From assembly GCF_947496485.1 (NCBI RefSeq), contig NZ_CANMCZ010000003.1:248001-312000 (forward strand): a stretch of DNA of 64,000 nt. The letters run 5' to 3'. Positions 26,450 through 35,781 of this stretch are shown piece by piece. A model generated the notes under the pieces. That model was not told where the DNA came from, made no database searches, and saw only the letters and a program-made list of their open reading frames with translations. How positions within the stretch are numbered: the stretch's first letter is position 1; every line of letters begins with the position of its first letter. Source of the stretch: an uncultured Winogradskyella sp. GTDB taxonomy: Bacteria; Bacteroidota; Bacteroidia; Flavobacteriales; Flavobacteriaceae. A program made the translations under genes and the position numbers.

Positions 26450-29400
26450 ATGATTCATTTCTTTGGAAACCAAAACAGTAAAGTATTTGCTGTTCAAGCC
26501 ACAAAAGAATTATCAAAAGAAACCATCTCAAAGTTGACATGGTTATTTGGCAACCAACCCCAAATAGAACAAGCATCAATTGATGCTTTTTTTGTTGGTC
26601 CAAGGGCAGCAATGATTACTCCGTGGAGTACAAATGCTGTAGAGATAACTCAGAATATGGGAATCTCAGATATCGTTAGAATTGAGGAATTCATTAGCGC
26701 AGATGAAGATTTTAAGGGTTTTGACCCTATGATTTCTGAGAAGTTCTCAAGCCTTAATCAAGAAGTTTTTTTAATTGATATTAAGCCTGATGCGATTCTT
26801 GATATAGAGGATATTTCTACTTATAACCAACAAGAAGGATTATCACTTAGCGATGAAGAAGTGGAATACTTAGAAAGTGTTTCAAAAAAAATAGGCCGTC
26901 CATTAACAGACTCTGAAGTCTTTGGATTTTCGCAAGTCAATTCTGAGCATTGTCGTCATAAGATTTTTAATGGTACTTTTGTTATTGATGGAGAAGAAAA
27001 AGAAACGTCTTTATTCAAACTCATAAAAGAAACATCGAAACAAAATCCTAATGATATTGTTTCAGCATACAAGGACAACGTAGCGTTCGTAAAAGGACCT
27101 GTTGTAGAACAATTTGCACCGAAACGTGCAGATATTCCAGATTATTATTCAACTCAAGATTTCGAATCTGTTATTTCTCTAAAAGCAGAAACACATAATT
27201 TTCCCACAACTGTTGAGCCTTTTAATGGAGCAGCTACAGGATCTGGTGGAGAAATTAGAGATAGACTAGCTGGTGGAAAAGGCTCATTACCTTTAGCAGG
27301 TACTGCGGTTTATATGACATCGTACTCAAGATTAAATGATGAGCGTCCATGGGAAAAAGCATTTCCAGAACGTAAATGGTTGTATCAAACTCCAATGGAC
27401 ATTTTAATAAAAGCGAGTAATGGAGCTTCAGACTTTGGAAACAAATTTGGGCAACCTCTAATATGTGGATCTGTATTAACCTTTGAACATGATGAGCATA
27501 ATGATGAAACATTAACTAAAACCGAAGGCTCTAAACCTCGAAAACTGGGTTATGATAAAGTCATAATGCAAGCTGGTGGTATTGGGTACGGAAAAGCAGA
27601 ACAAGCATTAAAAGACACACCAAAAGAAGGAGATAAAATCGTAATACTTGGTGGTGACAATTACCGAATTGGTATGGGAGGAGCTGCTGTTTCTTCTGCT
27701 GATACAGGTGAATTTGCTTCTGGCATTGAATTAAACGCTGTTCAACGTTCTAACCCAGAAATGCAAAAGCGTGCGGCAAATGCTGTTCGTGGTATGGTAG
27801 AAAGTGATGAAAATTTCATCGTTTCTATTCACGATCATGGAGCTGGTGGTCATCTCAATTGTTTATCGGAATTGGTCGAAGATACTGGTGGACTTATTGA
27901 TTTAGATAAATTACCAATTGGTGATCCAACACTTTCAGCTAAAGAAATTATAGGTAACGAATCTCAAGAACGCATGGGACTAGTAATTGCTGATAAACAT
28001 TTAGACACCTTACATAAAATTGCGGATAGAGAACGTTCACCAATATATGATGTTGGTGAAGTGACCGGAAAACACCGTTTTACATTTGAGTCTAAAACCA
28101 ATGGTGACAAACCTATGGATTTAGCATTAGAAGATATGTTTGGGAGTTCCCCTAAAACCATAATGAATGATATCACTGTTGAAAAACAATATTCTGGTAT
28201 ATCATATAACACTAATAATTTCTACGATTATCTAGATAAAGTTTTACAACTTGAAGCTGTAGCGTGTAAAGATTGGCTAACCAACAAAGTTGACCGTTGT
28301 GTTGGTGGAAAAGTTGCAAAACAACAATGCGCAGGTCCACTGCAATTACCTTTAAATAATGTTGGCGTAATGGCTTTAGATTATAAAGGAAAAGAAGGTA
28401 TTGCAACATCAATTGGCCATTCTCCTATTTCAGGATTAATTAATCCTGAAGCTGGTAGTAGAAATGCGATTACTGAAGCATTGACAAATATAATTTGGGC
28501 ACCATTAAAAGATGGATTAAAAAGTGTTTCATTATCTGCCAATTGGATGTGGCCATGTAAAAACGAAGGTGAAGACGCTCGCTTGTATGAAGCAGTTAAA
28601 GCAATTTCAGAATTCTCAATCGATTTAGGTATTAATGTACCTACCGGAAAAGATTCATTATCTATGAAACAAAAGTATCCTGATGGAGATGTAATTTCCC
28701 CAGGTACAGTTATTATATCTGCAGCTGCGAATTGTAATGATATTACTAAAGTTGTAGAGCCAGTTTTTCAAAAAGAAAAAGGTTCAATTTATTATATCAA
28801 CATATCACAAGATTCTTATGAGCTTGGAGGTAGTTCTTTTGCACAAATCAATAATAAATTAGGAAACACAACTCCCAATGTAAAAAGTGCAGATTATGTA
28901 AAAACGGTATTTAATACGATTCAAGATTTAATAAAACAAGATCAAATTGTTGCAGGACACGATGTGGCTTCAGGTGGATTAATCACAACCTTGTTAGAAA
29001 TGTGTTTTGCCGACAACAATTTAGGAGCTGAATTAGATATCGCAAGTATTGGAGAAAAGGACTCACTTAAAGTTCTCTTTGCCGAGAATGCTGGTGTTGT
29101 TATTCAATCGCAAGATGATAAAATTGAAAATGTCCTTTCAAACTCTAATATAGAATTCCATAAAATTGGAAATGTTACTGATAGCGACATTTTAAGTATC
29201 ATCAATGGAAACCAAGTTTATACAATGACTATCTCAAGATTACGAGATATGTGGTATAAAACCTCCTTTCTACTTGACCAAAAACAAACAGCAAACAATT
29301 TAGCACAAGATCGTTTTGATAATTATAAGAACCAAGCTTTAGACTATACATTCCCTAGTCATTTTACCGGAAAACTTCCGCAAATAGATTCAAGTCAGTC

Positions 29401-30148
29401 TCGACCAAAAGCTGCTATTTTAAGAGAGAAAGGCAGTAATTCTGAACGCGAAATGGCAAATGCAATGTATTTAGCTGGTTTTGATGTTAAAGACGTACAC
29501 ATGACAGATTTAATTTCTGGCCGTGAAACTTTAGAAGACATTCAGTTTATTGGTGCTGTTGGTGGTTTTAGTAATTCTGATGTTTTAGGTTCAGCTAAAG
29601 GTTGGGCCGGAGCTTTCTTATATAATGAAAAAGCCAATACTGCTTTACAGAATTTCTTCAAAAGAGAAGATACTTTATCCGTCGGAATATGTAATGGATG
29701 TCAGTTATTTATGGAATTAGAAGAGATTAATCCAGAGCATGAAATACATGGAAAAATGCTTCATAACGATTCTCATAAACACGAAAGTTCTTTTACTTCA
29801 GTAAAAATTCAGGAGAATAATTCGGTGATGCTTTCAACACTTTCTGGGACAACTTTGGGTGTTTGGATTTCTCATGGAGAAGGAAAATTTGATTTACCTT
29901 ATTCTGAAGACAAATACAATATTGTTGCCAAATATGGCTATGCAGAATATCCTCATAATCCTAACGGTTCAGACTTCAATACGGCTATGATGTGCGATAA
30001 AACTGGGCGCCATTTGGTAACTATGCCACATATAGAGCGTTCTACTTTTCAATGGAATTGGCCATACTATCCAAAAGGAAGAAAAGATGAAGTTTCCCCT
30101 TGGCTAGAAGCTTTTGTAAATGCTCGTAAATGGATTGAAAAGAAATAA
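26450..30148 (+). CDS. purL: Phosphoribosylformylglycinamidine synthase (FGAM synthase, fused form)
   Basis: 1232-aa large-type PurL, the fourth step of purine synthesis: FGAR + Gln + ATP to FGAM. The N-terminal PurS-like part is followed by the linker and synthetase domain with FGFSQVNSEHCRHKIF, KAETHNFPTTVEPFNGAATG and HDHGAGGHLNCLSE. A second AIRS-like half follows (about residues 600-950). The C-terminal glutaminase (about 985-1232) has the nucleophile Cys in VGICNGCQLFMEL and a His-Glu pair in MPHIERSTFQW. Full length and intact. It is monocistronic and away from other pur genes. Confidence 0.97.
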   Translation: MIHFFGNQNSKVFAVQATKELSKETISKLTWLFGNQPQIEQASIDAFFVGPRAAMITPWSTNAVEITQNMGISDIVRIEEFISADEDFKGFDPMISEKFSSLNQEVFLIDIKPDAILDIEDISTYNQQEGLSLSDEEVEYLESVSKKIGRPLTDSEVFGFSQVNSEHCRHKIFNGTFVIDGEEKETSLFKLIKETSKQNPNDIVSAYKDNVAFVKGPVVEQFAPKRADIPDYYSTQDFESVISLKAETHNFPTTVEPFNGAATGSGGEIRDRLAGGKGSLPLAGTAVYMTSYSRLNDERPWEKAFPERKWLYQTPMDILIKASNGASDFGNKFGQPLICGSVLTFEHDEHNDETLTKTEGSKPRKLGYDKVIMQAGGIGYGKAEQALKDTPKEGDKIVILGGDNYRIGMGGAAVSSADTGEFASGIELNAVQRSNPEMQKRAANAVRGMVESDENFIVSIHDHGAGGHLNCLSELVEDTGGLIDLDKLPIGDPTLSAKEIIGNESQERMGLVIADKHLDTLHKIADRERSPIYDVGEVTGKHRFTFESKTNGDKPMDLALEDMFGSSPKTIMNDITVEKQYSGISYNTNNFYDYLDKVLQLEAVACKDWLTNKVDRCVGGKVAKQQCAGPLQLPLNNVGVMALDYKGKEGIATSIGHSPISGLINPEAGSRNAITEALTNIIWAPLKDGLKSVSLSANWMWPCKNEGEDARLYEAVKAISEFSIDLGINVPTGKDSLSMKQKYPDGDVISPGTVIISAAANCNDITKVVEPVFQKEKGSIYYINISQDSYELGGSSFAQINNKLGNTTPNVKSADYVKTVFNTIQDLIKQDQIVAGHDVASGGLITTLLEMCFADNNLGAELDIASIGEKDSLKVLFAENAGVVIQSQDDKIENVLSNSNIEFHKIGNVTDSDILSIINGNQVYTMTISRLRDMWYKTSFLLDQKQTANNLAQDRFDNYKNQALDYTFPSHFTGKLPQIDSSQSRPKAAILREKGSNSEREMANAMYLAGFDVKDVHMTDLISGRETLEDIQFIGAVGGFSNSDVLGSAKGWAGAFLYNEKANTALQNFFKREDTLSVGICNGCQLFMELEEINPEHEIHGKMLHNDSHKHESSFTSVKIQENNSVMLSTLSGTTLGVWISHGEGKFDLPYSEDKYNIVAKYGYAEYPHNPNGSDFNTAMMCDKTGRHLVTMPHIERSTFQWNWPYYPKGRKDEVSPWLEAFVNARKWIEKK

Positions 30149-30210
30149 GTTTCTATAAAATTTGAGTTGTTAATATTTGGTCGTAATTTACCTACAATTA
30201 ATAGCTAGTT

Positions 30211-31017
30211 ATGATTCTAAAGTATTTTGATACTGCTCATTTAAGCCATGTTGTAGAAGAGCTTTTCTATTTATCATTTGATGAAAATGATATACCGTTT
30301 GAATCAACTGTATTACCAATAAGCTGTATATCAATTACACATATATATGGCAAAAATCAAAGTGCAGTCTTTAAGAAACAAAAAACTGTTTTAAATGGTT
30401 TAATAATAACAGGTCAATTTTATGAATCTTACCAATTTTTGGTGAATTCTAAAGGACATTCATATGGTATTTCATTTCATCCGACAGCAATTTATAAATT
30501 AACTAAAACAGATGTATCCAAACTAACAGAAAAACACTTACCGCTATCCGATGTTTCTAAAATACTACACGACCTAATTAAACCTATCTTTATTAGATAT
30601 CAAGATGATATTCCTAAGCTTACAAAAACACTAAAAAAGATATTTTTAAGTCTTCCTTTAGTAAAAAACAATACTATAGATCAAATAGATAAAGCTATTG
30701 ATTTTATTCGTGTTAAAGAAGGTATGCTTAATACTTATGAGCTTTTAGACCATGTAAGTTTCAGCCAAAAAACTCTCGAAACACAATTTAAAAAAATTGT
30801 TGGATTAACACCTGGAAAGTATATACGTCTAAATCGTTTTTTAAAATTAATGAGAAAATATGAAGGCAAAGAAATTGGCCTGAAAGACTTAATTTATATG
30901 TACAATTACTATGACCATTCTCACTTTGCTAAAGACTTTAAATATTTTATGAAACAATCCCCAAAAGAATATTTTAATTCAGAGCATCCATTCCTCAACG
31001 AATATTTAAACAAATAG
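30211..31017 (+). CDS. AraC-family transcriptional regulator
   Basis: 268-aa regulator with the DUF6597/AraC layout. The N-terminal ~150 residues form a cupin-like sensing part (SFHPTAIYKLTKTDVSKLTE is typical of this subgroup). The C-terminal AraC DNA-binding domain (about 165-262) has two helix-turn-helices, seen in NTYELLDHVSFSQKTLETQF and GLTPGKYIRLNRF, then HSHFAKDFKYFMKQSPKEYF, the canonical second HTH. The target and ligand are unknown. It stands alone between purL and the convergent OFA transporter gene. Confidence 0.9.
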   Translation: MILKYFDTAHLSHVVEELFYLSFDENDIPFESTVLPISCISITHIYGKNQSAVFKKQKTVLNGLIITGQFYESYQFLVNSKGHSYGISFHPTAIYKLTKTDVSKLTEKHLPLSDVSKILHDLIKPIFIRYQDDIPKLTKTLKKIFLSLPLVKNNTIDQIDKAIDFIRVKEGMLNTYELLDHVSFSQKTLETQFKKIVGLTPGKYIRLNRFLKLMRKYEGKEIGLKDLIYMYNYYDHSHFAKDFKYFMKQSPKEYFNSEHPFLNEYLNK

Positions 31018-31044
31018 CTTCGATAATTTACATCAAATACTCAT

Positions 31045-31070
31045 ATAAAGTTTATAATTTCGAACTTTAT
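31045..31070. other. Hairpin after the AraC gene
   Basis: ATAAAGTT (31045-31052) pairs with AACTTTAT (31063-31070). It has no T tract, so it may be a transcript 3' end structure rather than a terminator. Confidence 0.35.
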
Positions 31071-31149
31071 GCTTTTATGCTATTAGTATATGATTTGTTA
31101 GGGTTATTATATACACTTAGCCAATAAATAAAGGTGAAATTACATTACT

Positions 31150-31187
31150 AAAAAGGGGTTTTAAAGGTATTTAAGCCTCTTTTTTTT
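31150..31187 (+). terminator. Probable terminator of the AraC transcript
   Basis: AAAAAGGGG (31150-31158) pairs with CCTCTTTTT (31176-31184) through one G-U pair, with a long T run on the plus strand. Confidence 0.5.
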
Positions 31188-31206
31188 ATAATTACTTTTA
31201 AAATCC

Positions 31207-31246
31207 AAAAAGGAAAAGCACTTTCAAGATTAAATAAAAGTGCTTT
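31207..31246 (-). terminator. Terminator of the pflB-pflA-OFA operon
   Basis: AAAGCACTTT (31215-31224) pairs with AAAGTGCTTT (31237-31246). On the minus strand it is followed by a T-rich tail, 17 bases after the transporter stop. Confidence 0.8.
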
Positions 31247-31263
31247 ATATTGAAATTAAATAC

Positions 31264-32538
31264 CTACTGCTGAACGGCCTCTATTCTTCCATCTGTTTTG
31301 GCTTCCATTTCTCTATAAGCTTTAGTTACTGTCCACTTCATCAATAAAGAGACGATAAATGCTATTACAAATAAACCTGCAAACACTTCTAAGGTCGTAT
31401 CTAATGAGCCTGTTTCTTTTTTAACAATGTCGTAGATTGTTGGCCCAACAACTCCCGCTAATGCCCAAGCTGTCAATATCATTCCATGAATAGCTCCTAG
31501 TTGTTTTGTTCCGAATAAATCTCCTAAAAATGCTGGTAAGGTTGCAAAACCACCTCCATACATTGTTATTACAGTAAACAATACTATCAAGAATGTTAGT
31601 TCCATAGATATTTTTGGTAAGAAATAAAACGCCAATATTTGAAATGCGAAAAATACGATATAGGTATTCGCTCTTCCCAAATAATCTGAAAGACTAGACC
31701 ATAAAATTCTACCCAATCCATTAAAAACACCTATTAAGCCAACGACAGCAGCTGCCTCCATTGGTGTATAACTCAATTTTTCTTGCATCATTGGACTAGC
31801 TGCTGATATAATGGCGATACCACATGCAATATTTATAAACATCATAATCCAAATGTAATAAAAGCGTGAGGTTTTTAAGGAAGCATTGGCATCAATATTA
31901 GAAATATCTGCTTTTATGGTTCTGCCCTCTCCTGATCTAAAACCGTCCGGTAAATAGCCTTCTGGTGGTCTTTCAATATATCTAGCAGAAGACAATATTA
32001 AAATCATGTAGATAACACCTAAAACATAGAATGTATTAGATACACCAACGGCATCAAATAACGATTGCATAATTGGGCCAAATATTAAGGCGGCAAAACC
32101 AAATCCCATAATAGCCATTCCTGTTGCTAAACCACGTTTGTCTGGAAACCACTTAACCAATGTACTTACAGGTGTAATATATCCAAGTCCTAAACCAATA
32201 CCTCCAATTACACCATAACACAAATAAAACAATGTTAAGGATTCCAATTGTATTGCTAATCCCGAGCCTAAAATACCGACACCATAAAACAAGCCTGCTG
32301 CAGTACCACTTATTTTTGGTCCAACTTTTTCTACCCAACGACCTAAAAATGCTGCTGATAAACCTAAGAATAAAATTGCTATTTTAAATGCCCATTTTAT
32401 AACACTACCATCCACATCAAAGACATCTTTTACAGGATTTGTCATTACAGAATATGCATACACAGATCCTATTGAAATATGTATTCCAACTGCAGAAGCA
32501 GCTATTAACCAACGGTTTTTTAGTTTTTGTGTTTGCAT
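31264..32538 (-). CDS. OFA-family MFS transporter, candidate formate/monocarboxylate carrier
   Basis: 424-aa major-facilitator transporter with 12 predicted helices. The first loop region reads GSVYAYSVMTNPVKDVF; helix 4/5 region has GLGLGYITPVSTLVKWFPDK and RGLATGMAIMGFG; a DYLGRANTY motif sits in the second half. These are signatures of the oxalate:formate antiporter (OFA) family, whose bacterial members carry oxalate/formate or L-lactate. It follows pflB and pflA in one operon (40 bases after pflA), so export or exchange of formate or another fermentation acid is likely. The substrate is inferred from context. Confidence 0.88.
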   Translation of the reverse strand: MQTQKLKNRWLIAASAVGIHISIGSVYAYSVMTNPVKDVFDVDGSVIKWAFKIAILFLGLSAAFLGRWVEKVGPKISGTAAGLFYGVGILGSGLAIQLESLTLFYLCYGVIGGIGLGLGYITPVSTLVKWFPDKRGLATGMAIMGFGFAALIFGPIMQSLFDAVGVSNTFYVLGVIYMILILSSARYIERPPEGYLPDGFRSGEGRTIKADISNIDANASLKTSRFYYIWIMMFINIACGIAIISAASPMMQEKLSYTPMEAAAVVGLIGVFNGLGRILWSSLSDYLGRANTYIVFFAFQILAFYFLPKISMELTFLIVLFTVITMYGGGFATLPAFLGDLFGTKQLGAIHGMILTAWALAGVVGPTIYDIVKKETGSLDTTLEVFAGLFVIAFIVSLLMKWTVTKAYREMEAKTDGRIEAVQQ

Positions 32539-32578
32539 AATAAGGTTTATTATTTAAGCTTTGGTCTTAACAACCATT

Positions 32579-33328
32579 TTAATTAATCGTTACTTCTCTA
32601 AAGTAGTTTTTCAATATGTCTGATGCTGCCTGTAATTCTTGTTCAGTATTTTCGCGAGCGTCTTTGAGTTCATATTCCCAACCTAATACTTCCCATTTGT
32701 GAACACCTAATTTGTGATAAGGTTGAATTTCAATTTTTTCAACAGTTTTGTAGTCCTTAAAATGTTTTCCTAAAGCATGTAATATTTTTGGACTATCTGT
32801 AACTTCTGGAATTAAAACATAGCGCAACCACATTTTTTTTCCAGAGTTTTCTCTATGATTTGCTAAATTAAAAGCTATTTCTTTATTGGGCATTCCTGTT
32901 AGAGCCATATAACCTTCTTCTGTCATGTGTTTTATGTCTAACATGATTAAATCGGCATAATCATCCAGTAATTCTTTTGAAAAGTGATTTAATATTCTGC
33001 CATTAGTATCAATATTGGTATGTATTCCTTCTTCCTTTAATCTTTTAAAAAAAGGAATTAATGCTTTAGATTGTAATAAAGGCTCACCACCAGATACGGT
33101 AACACCTCCTTTTTTTCCAAAGTATGGTTTCATTTTAAGAGCCATTTGTACCAGTTCTTCTATATGATATTCTTTACCGCCTGAGGTACTAATAGAATCT
33201 GGATTATGGCAATACAGACATTTTAATTTACAACCTTGAAGAAATACAATGAATCGTATTCCTGGACCATCATGTGTTCCAAAAGATTCAATAGAATGAA
33301 CTCTTAAAATGTTTTCGGTTGTTTTGAT
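32579..33328 (-). CDS. pflA: Pyruvate formate-lyase activating enzyme, apparent ATC start
   Basis: Radical-SAM activase that installs the glycyl radical on PflB. The open frame extends upstream of the first ATG (33145) and the upstream part encodes essential residues: LRVHSIESFGTHDGPGIRF, then FLQGCKLKCLYCHNPDSIS with the CxxxCxxC cluster motif. So the true protein begins before that ATG. No ATG, GTG, TTG or CTG exists between the in-frame TAA and this region. A start at the ATC 33328-33326 would give 249 aa, close to the 246 aa of E. coli PflA. Other motifs: TVSGGEPLLQ and DIKHM. It is separated from pflB by a hairpin and followed by the OFA transporter. Confidence 0.88.
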   Translation of the reverse strand: MKTTENILRVHSIESFGTHDGPGIRFIVFLQGCKLKCLYCHNPDSISTSGGKEYHIEELVQMALKMKPYFGKKGGVTVSGGEPLLQSKALIPFFKRLKEEGIHTNIDTNGRILNHFSKELLDDYADLIMLDIKHMTEEGYMALTGMPNKEIAFNLANHRENSGKKMWLRYVLIPEVTDSPKILHALGKHFKDYKTVEKIEIQPYHKLGVHKWEVLGWEYELKDARENTEQELQAASDILKNYFREVTIN

Positions 33329-33340
33329 ATGTCCAAGTTT

Positions 33341-33396
33341 TTAAAAAAAGCATCTAAAACAAATAAGGTTTTATATTTCTTTATTCAGATGCTTTT
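33341..33396 (-). terminator. Hairpin terminator/attenuator between pflB and pflA
   Basis: AAAAGCATCT (33346-33355) pairs with AGATGCTTTT (33387-33396). On the minus strand the stem ends in seven Ts, 18 bases after the pflB stop. The T run ends only about 13 bases before the proposed pflA start, so part of the message probably stops here and pflA is made in lower amount. Confidence 0.75.
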
Positions 33397-33413
33397 CAAG
33401 ATATTAATACAAA

Positions 33414-35639
33414 TTACATGGATTCATGAAAAGAACGTGTAATAACTTCTAATTGCTGTTCTTTCGTCAATCTAACAAAATTTACAGCGTAACCAGAGAC
33501 ACGAATAGTTAATTGCGGATATTCCTCTGGATGTTCCATAGCATCTAATAAGGTTTCCTTATTTAATACATTTACATTAACATGTTGCGCATTTCTTGAA
33601 AAATAACCATCTAAGATAGTTGCTAAATTTTCTATTTGATCCTCGTTTTTGGCACCTAATGATTTTGGTACAATTGAGAAGGTATTCGATATACCATCTT
33701 GAGAATCTTGATAATTAATTTTGGCTACCGAGTTTAATGATGCAATAGCACCTTGAGAATCACGTCCATGCATTGGGTTAGCTCCTGGTGCAAATGGTAC
33801 ACCTTTAGCTCTTCCATCTGGCGTTGCTCCTGTTTTTTTGCCGTAAGATACGTTTGATGTAATAGTTAAAACAGACATGGTTGGATTTGCATTTTTATAA
33901 ACGGGTAACTGCTTTAATTCATTATTGAAATCGGCAACGACTTTAGCGGCAAGAGTATCTACTCTATCATCATCATTTCCATAGCAAGGGAAGTCCCCTT
34001 CAATCTTAAAATCAACGGTTAAACCATCTTCATCTCTAATTGGCTTTACTTTAGCATATTTAATAGCAGAAAGTGAATCTGCGACAATTGATAAACCTGC
34101 AATACCATAGGCAATATCAATACTCGGATTGGTATCAATTAACGCCATTTGTGCCTTTTCATAATAATACTTATCGTGCATATAGTGAATAATATTCATT
34201 GAATCATTATAAACACGCGCCACTTCTCTCATGGCTATTTTAAAGTTAGCCTTTACTTTATCAAAATCTAAATACTTGCAATCACAAGCTTCAATACCAT
34301 CAACCATCTGTACACCTGTTTCTTCGCAACGTCCACCATTAATTGCCAATAATAGAGTTTTCGCTAAGTTGGTACGTGCACCAAAGAATTGGATAGACTT
34401 CCCTAACTCTTGATAAGACACACAACATGCAATTCCGTAGTCATCAGAACCTCTACTTTTTCTCATTAAAGCATCATTTTCAAACTGAATTGAAGAGGTG
34501 TCGATAGCTACTTTAGCACAGTAATCTTTAAAATTTTGTGGTAAATCTTCAGACCATAGTATAGTCATATTTGGTTCTGGTGATGGTCCTAAGTTGTATA
34601 ATGTATTTAAGAAGCGGAATGAAGTTTTAGTCACTTTAGTTCTTCCGTCATCAAACATACCACCGATAGCTTCAGTTACCCAAGTTGGATCTCCAGCAAA
34701 TATTTCATCATAAGCTCCCATTCTTAAATGACGTACCATTCGTAATTTCATAACGAATTGATCGATGTATTCTTGAGCTTCTTCTTCTGTAATTAAGCCT
34801 TCTTGTAAATCATTTTCTATATAAATATCTAAAAATGTAGAAACATTACCTAAAGACATAGCTGCACCATCTTGTTCTTTAACAGCTGCTAAATAAGCCA
34901 TGTAAGTCCATTGCACAGCTTCTAGTGCATTTTGTGCCGGTCGTCTTAAATCTAAATTGTATTTGGCACCCAAAGCAATCATTTCTTTCAACGATTTTAT
35001 TTGCTCTGAAACCTCTTCTCTTAAGCGAATAACAGCTTCAGTCATTGGCCCGGTAATGTTCTCTAAATCTTCTCGCTTAGATTCAATTAAAAAATTGATT
35101 CCATATAATGCAACACGACGATAGTCTCCTATGATCCTGCCTCTCGCATAATTATCTGGTAAGCCTGTTAAAAATCCTAAGGAGCGAAATTTCTTAATTT
35201 CAGTAGTATAAGCATCAAAAACACCATCGTTGTGTGTTTTAACGTATTTTGTAAATAAATTCGTTATAGCATCATTAGGTTTTACACCTTGTTCTGATAA
35301 TGCCTTTTGAACCACCTTAAAACCTCCAAAAGGCTTCATAGTTCTTTTTAATAGCTCATCAGTTTGTAAACCAACAATGACTTCGTGGTTTTTATCAATA
35401 TAACCAGCGTCAAAAGCGCTAACTGTAGAAATAGTTTCTGTATCTACACAACGTACACCATTGTTTTGTCTTTCTTCTGTAGTAGCTGCTTTACAAATGT
35501 CCCATAATTTTTGGGTTTTGGCACTTGGGCCAACTAAAAACTGGTCCGTTCCATGGTAAGGAGTAATGTTTTTTACAACAAAATCTCTCACATTAACTTT
35601 TTTAGTCCAAGTTCCGTTTCTAAATTGCTTTACTTCCAT
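33414..35639 (-). CDS. pflB: Pyruvate formate-lyase (formate C-acetyltransferase)
   Basis: 741-aa glycyl-radical enzyme: pyruvate + CoA to formate + acetyl-CoA, used under anoxia. The catalytic Cys pair (C405, C406 in [10 protein letters not shown]) and the glycyl-radical loop ([11 protein letters not shown]716) are intact. [15 protein letters not shown] and the early [13 protein letters not shown] are also family segments. The length is close to that of E. coli PflB (760). It is first gene of pflB-pflA-OFA. A TACCTTTG -7 box lies 50 bases upstream, with an FNR-like palindrome at about -41. Its presence implies fermentative ability in this organism. Confidence 0.96.
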   Translation of the reverse strand: MEVKQFRNGTWTKKVNVRDFVVKNITPYHGTDQFLVGPSAKTQKLWDICKAATTEERQNNGVRCVDTETISTVSAFDAGYIDKNHEVIVGLQTDELLKRTMKPFGGFKVVQKALSEQGVKPNDAITNLFTKYVKTHNDGVFDAYTTEIKKFRSLGFLTGLPDNYARGRIIGDYRRVALYGINFLIESKREDLENITGPMTEAVIRLREEVSEQIKSLKEMIALGAKYNLDLRRPAQNALEAVQWTYMAYLAAVKEQDGAAMSLGNVSTFLDIYIENDLQEGLITEEEAQEYIDQFVMKLRMVRHLRMGAYDEIFAGDPTWVTEAIGGMFDDGRTKVTKTSFRFLNTLYNLGPSPEPNMTILWSEDLPQNFKDYCAKVAIDTSSIQFENDALMRKSRGSDDYGIACCVSYQELGKSIQFFGARTNLAKTLLLAINGGRCEETGVQMVDGIEACDCKYLDFDKVKANFKIAMREVARVYNDSMNIIHYMHDKYYYEKAQMALIDTNPSIDIAYGIAGLSIVADSLSAIKYAKVKPIRDEDGLTVDFKIEGDFPCYGNDDDRVDTLAAKVVADFNNELKQLPVYKNANPTMSVLTITSNVSYGKKTGATPDGRAKGVPFAPGANPMHGRDSQGAIASLNSVAKINYQDSQDGISNTFSIVPKSLGAKNEDQIENLATILDGYFSRNAQHVNVNVLNKETLLDAMEHPEEYPQLTIRVSGYAVNFVRLTKEQQLEVITRSFHESM

Positions 35640-35688
35640 GATTTATTCTATTAATATTTTGTGAAATCTTATATATATATTGAATATT

Positions 35689-35696
35689 CAAAGGTA
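35689..35696 (-). promoter_or_regulatory. Putative -7 element of the pfl operon
   Basis: Minus-strand TACCTTTG is an exact TAnnTTTG match, 50 bases before the pflB ATG. The -33 box is poor, as expected for an activator-dependent promoter. Confidence 0.55.
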
Positions 35697-35718
35697 GTTA
35701 CAGCGGTCAACTAGAAAT

Positions 35719-35732
35719 ATGATATTTATCAT
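35719..35732. promoter_or_regulatory. FNR/CRP-family binding site upstream of pflB
   Basis: ATGATATTTATCAT has the ATGAT-N4-ATCAT layout, one base per half-site from the FNR consensus TTGAT-N4-ATCAA. Its centre is 29-30 bases upstream of the -7 box, which puts it near -41/-42 if transcription starts about six bases after that box: the class II activator position. Confidence 0.6.
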
Positions 35733-35760
35733 CAAATGCTTTTAAACAAAGGTTTTATAG

Positions 35761-35781
35761 CGTTTTCGATTCACGAAAACG
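35761..35781. promoter_or_regulatory. Perfect inverted repeat, possible operator
   Basis: CGTTTTCG and CGAAAACG (8-bp arms, five-base spacer) between the divergent pflB and acyl-CoA ligase genes; the right arm overlaps an AAACGTTT palindrome of LacI-operator type. The bound protein is unknown. Confidence 0.45.

Noticed and set aside
33145-33145. ATG at 33145 as the pflA start
   Set aside because: It would remove the iron-sulphur cluster motif and leave 188 aa; the conserved frame clearly continues upstream.
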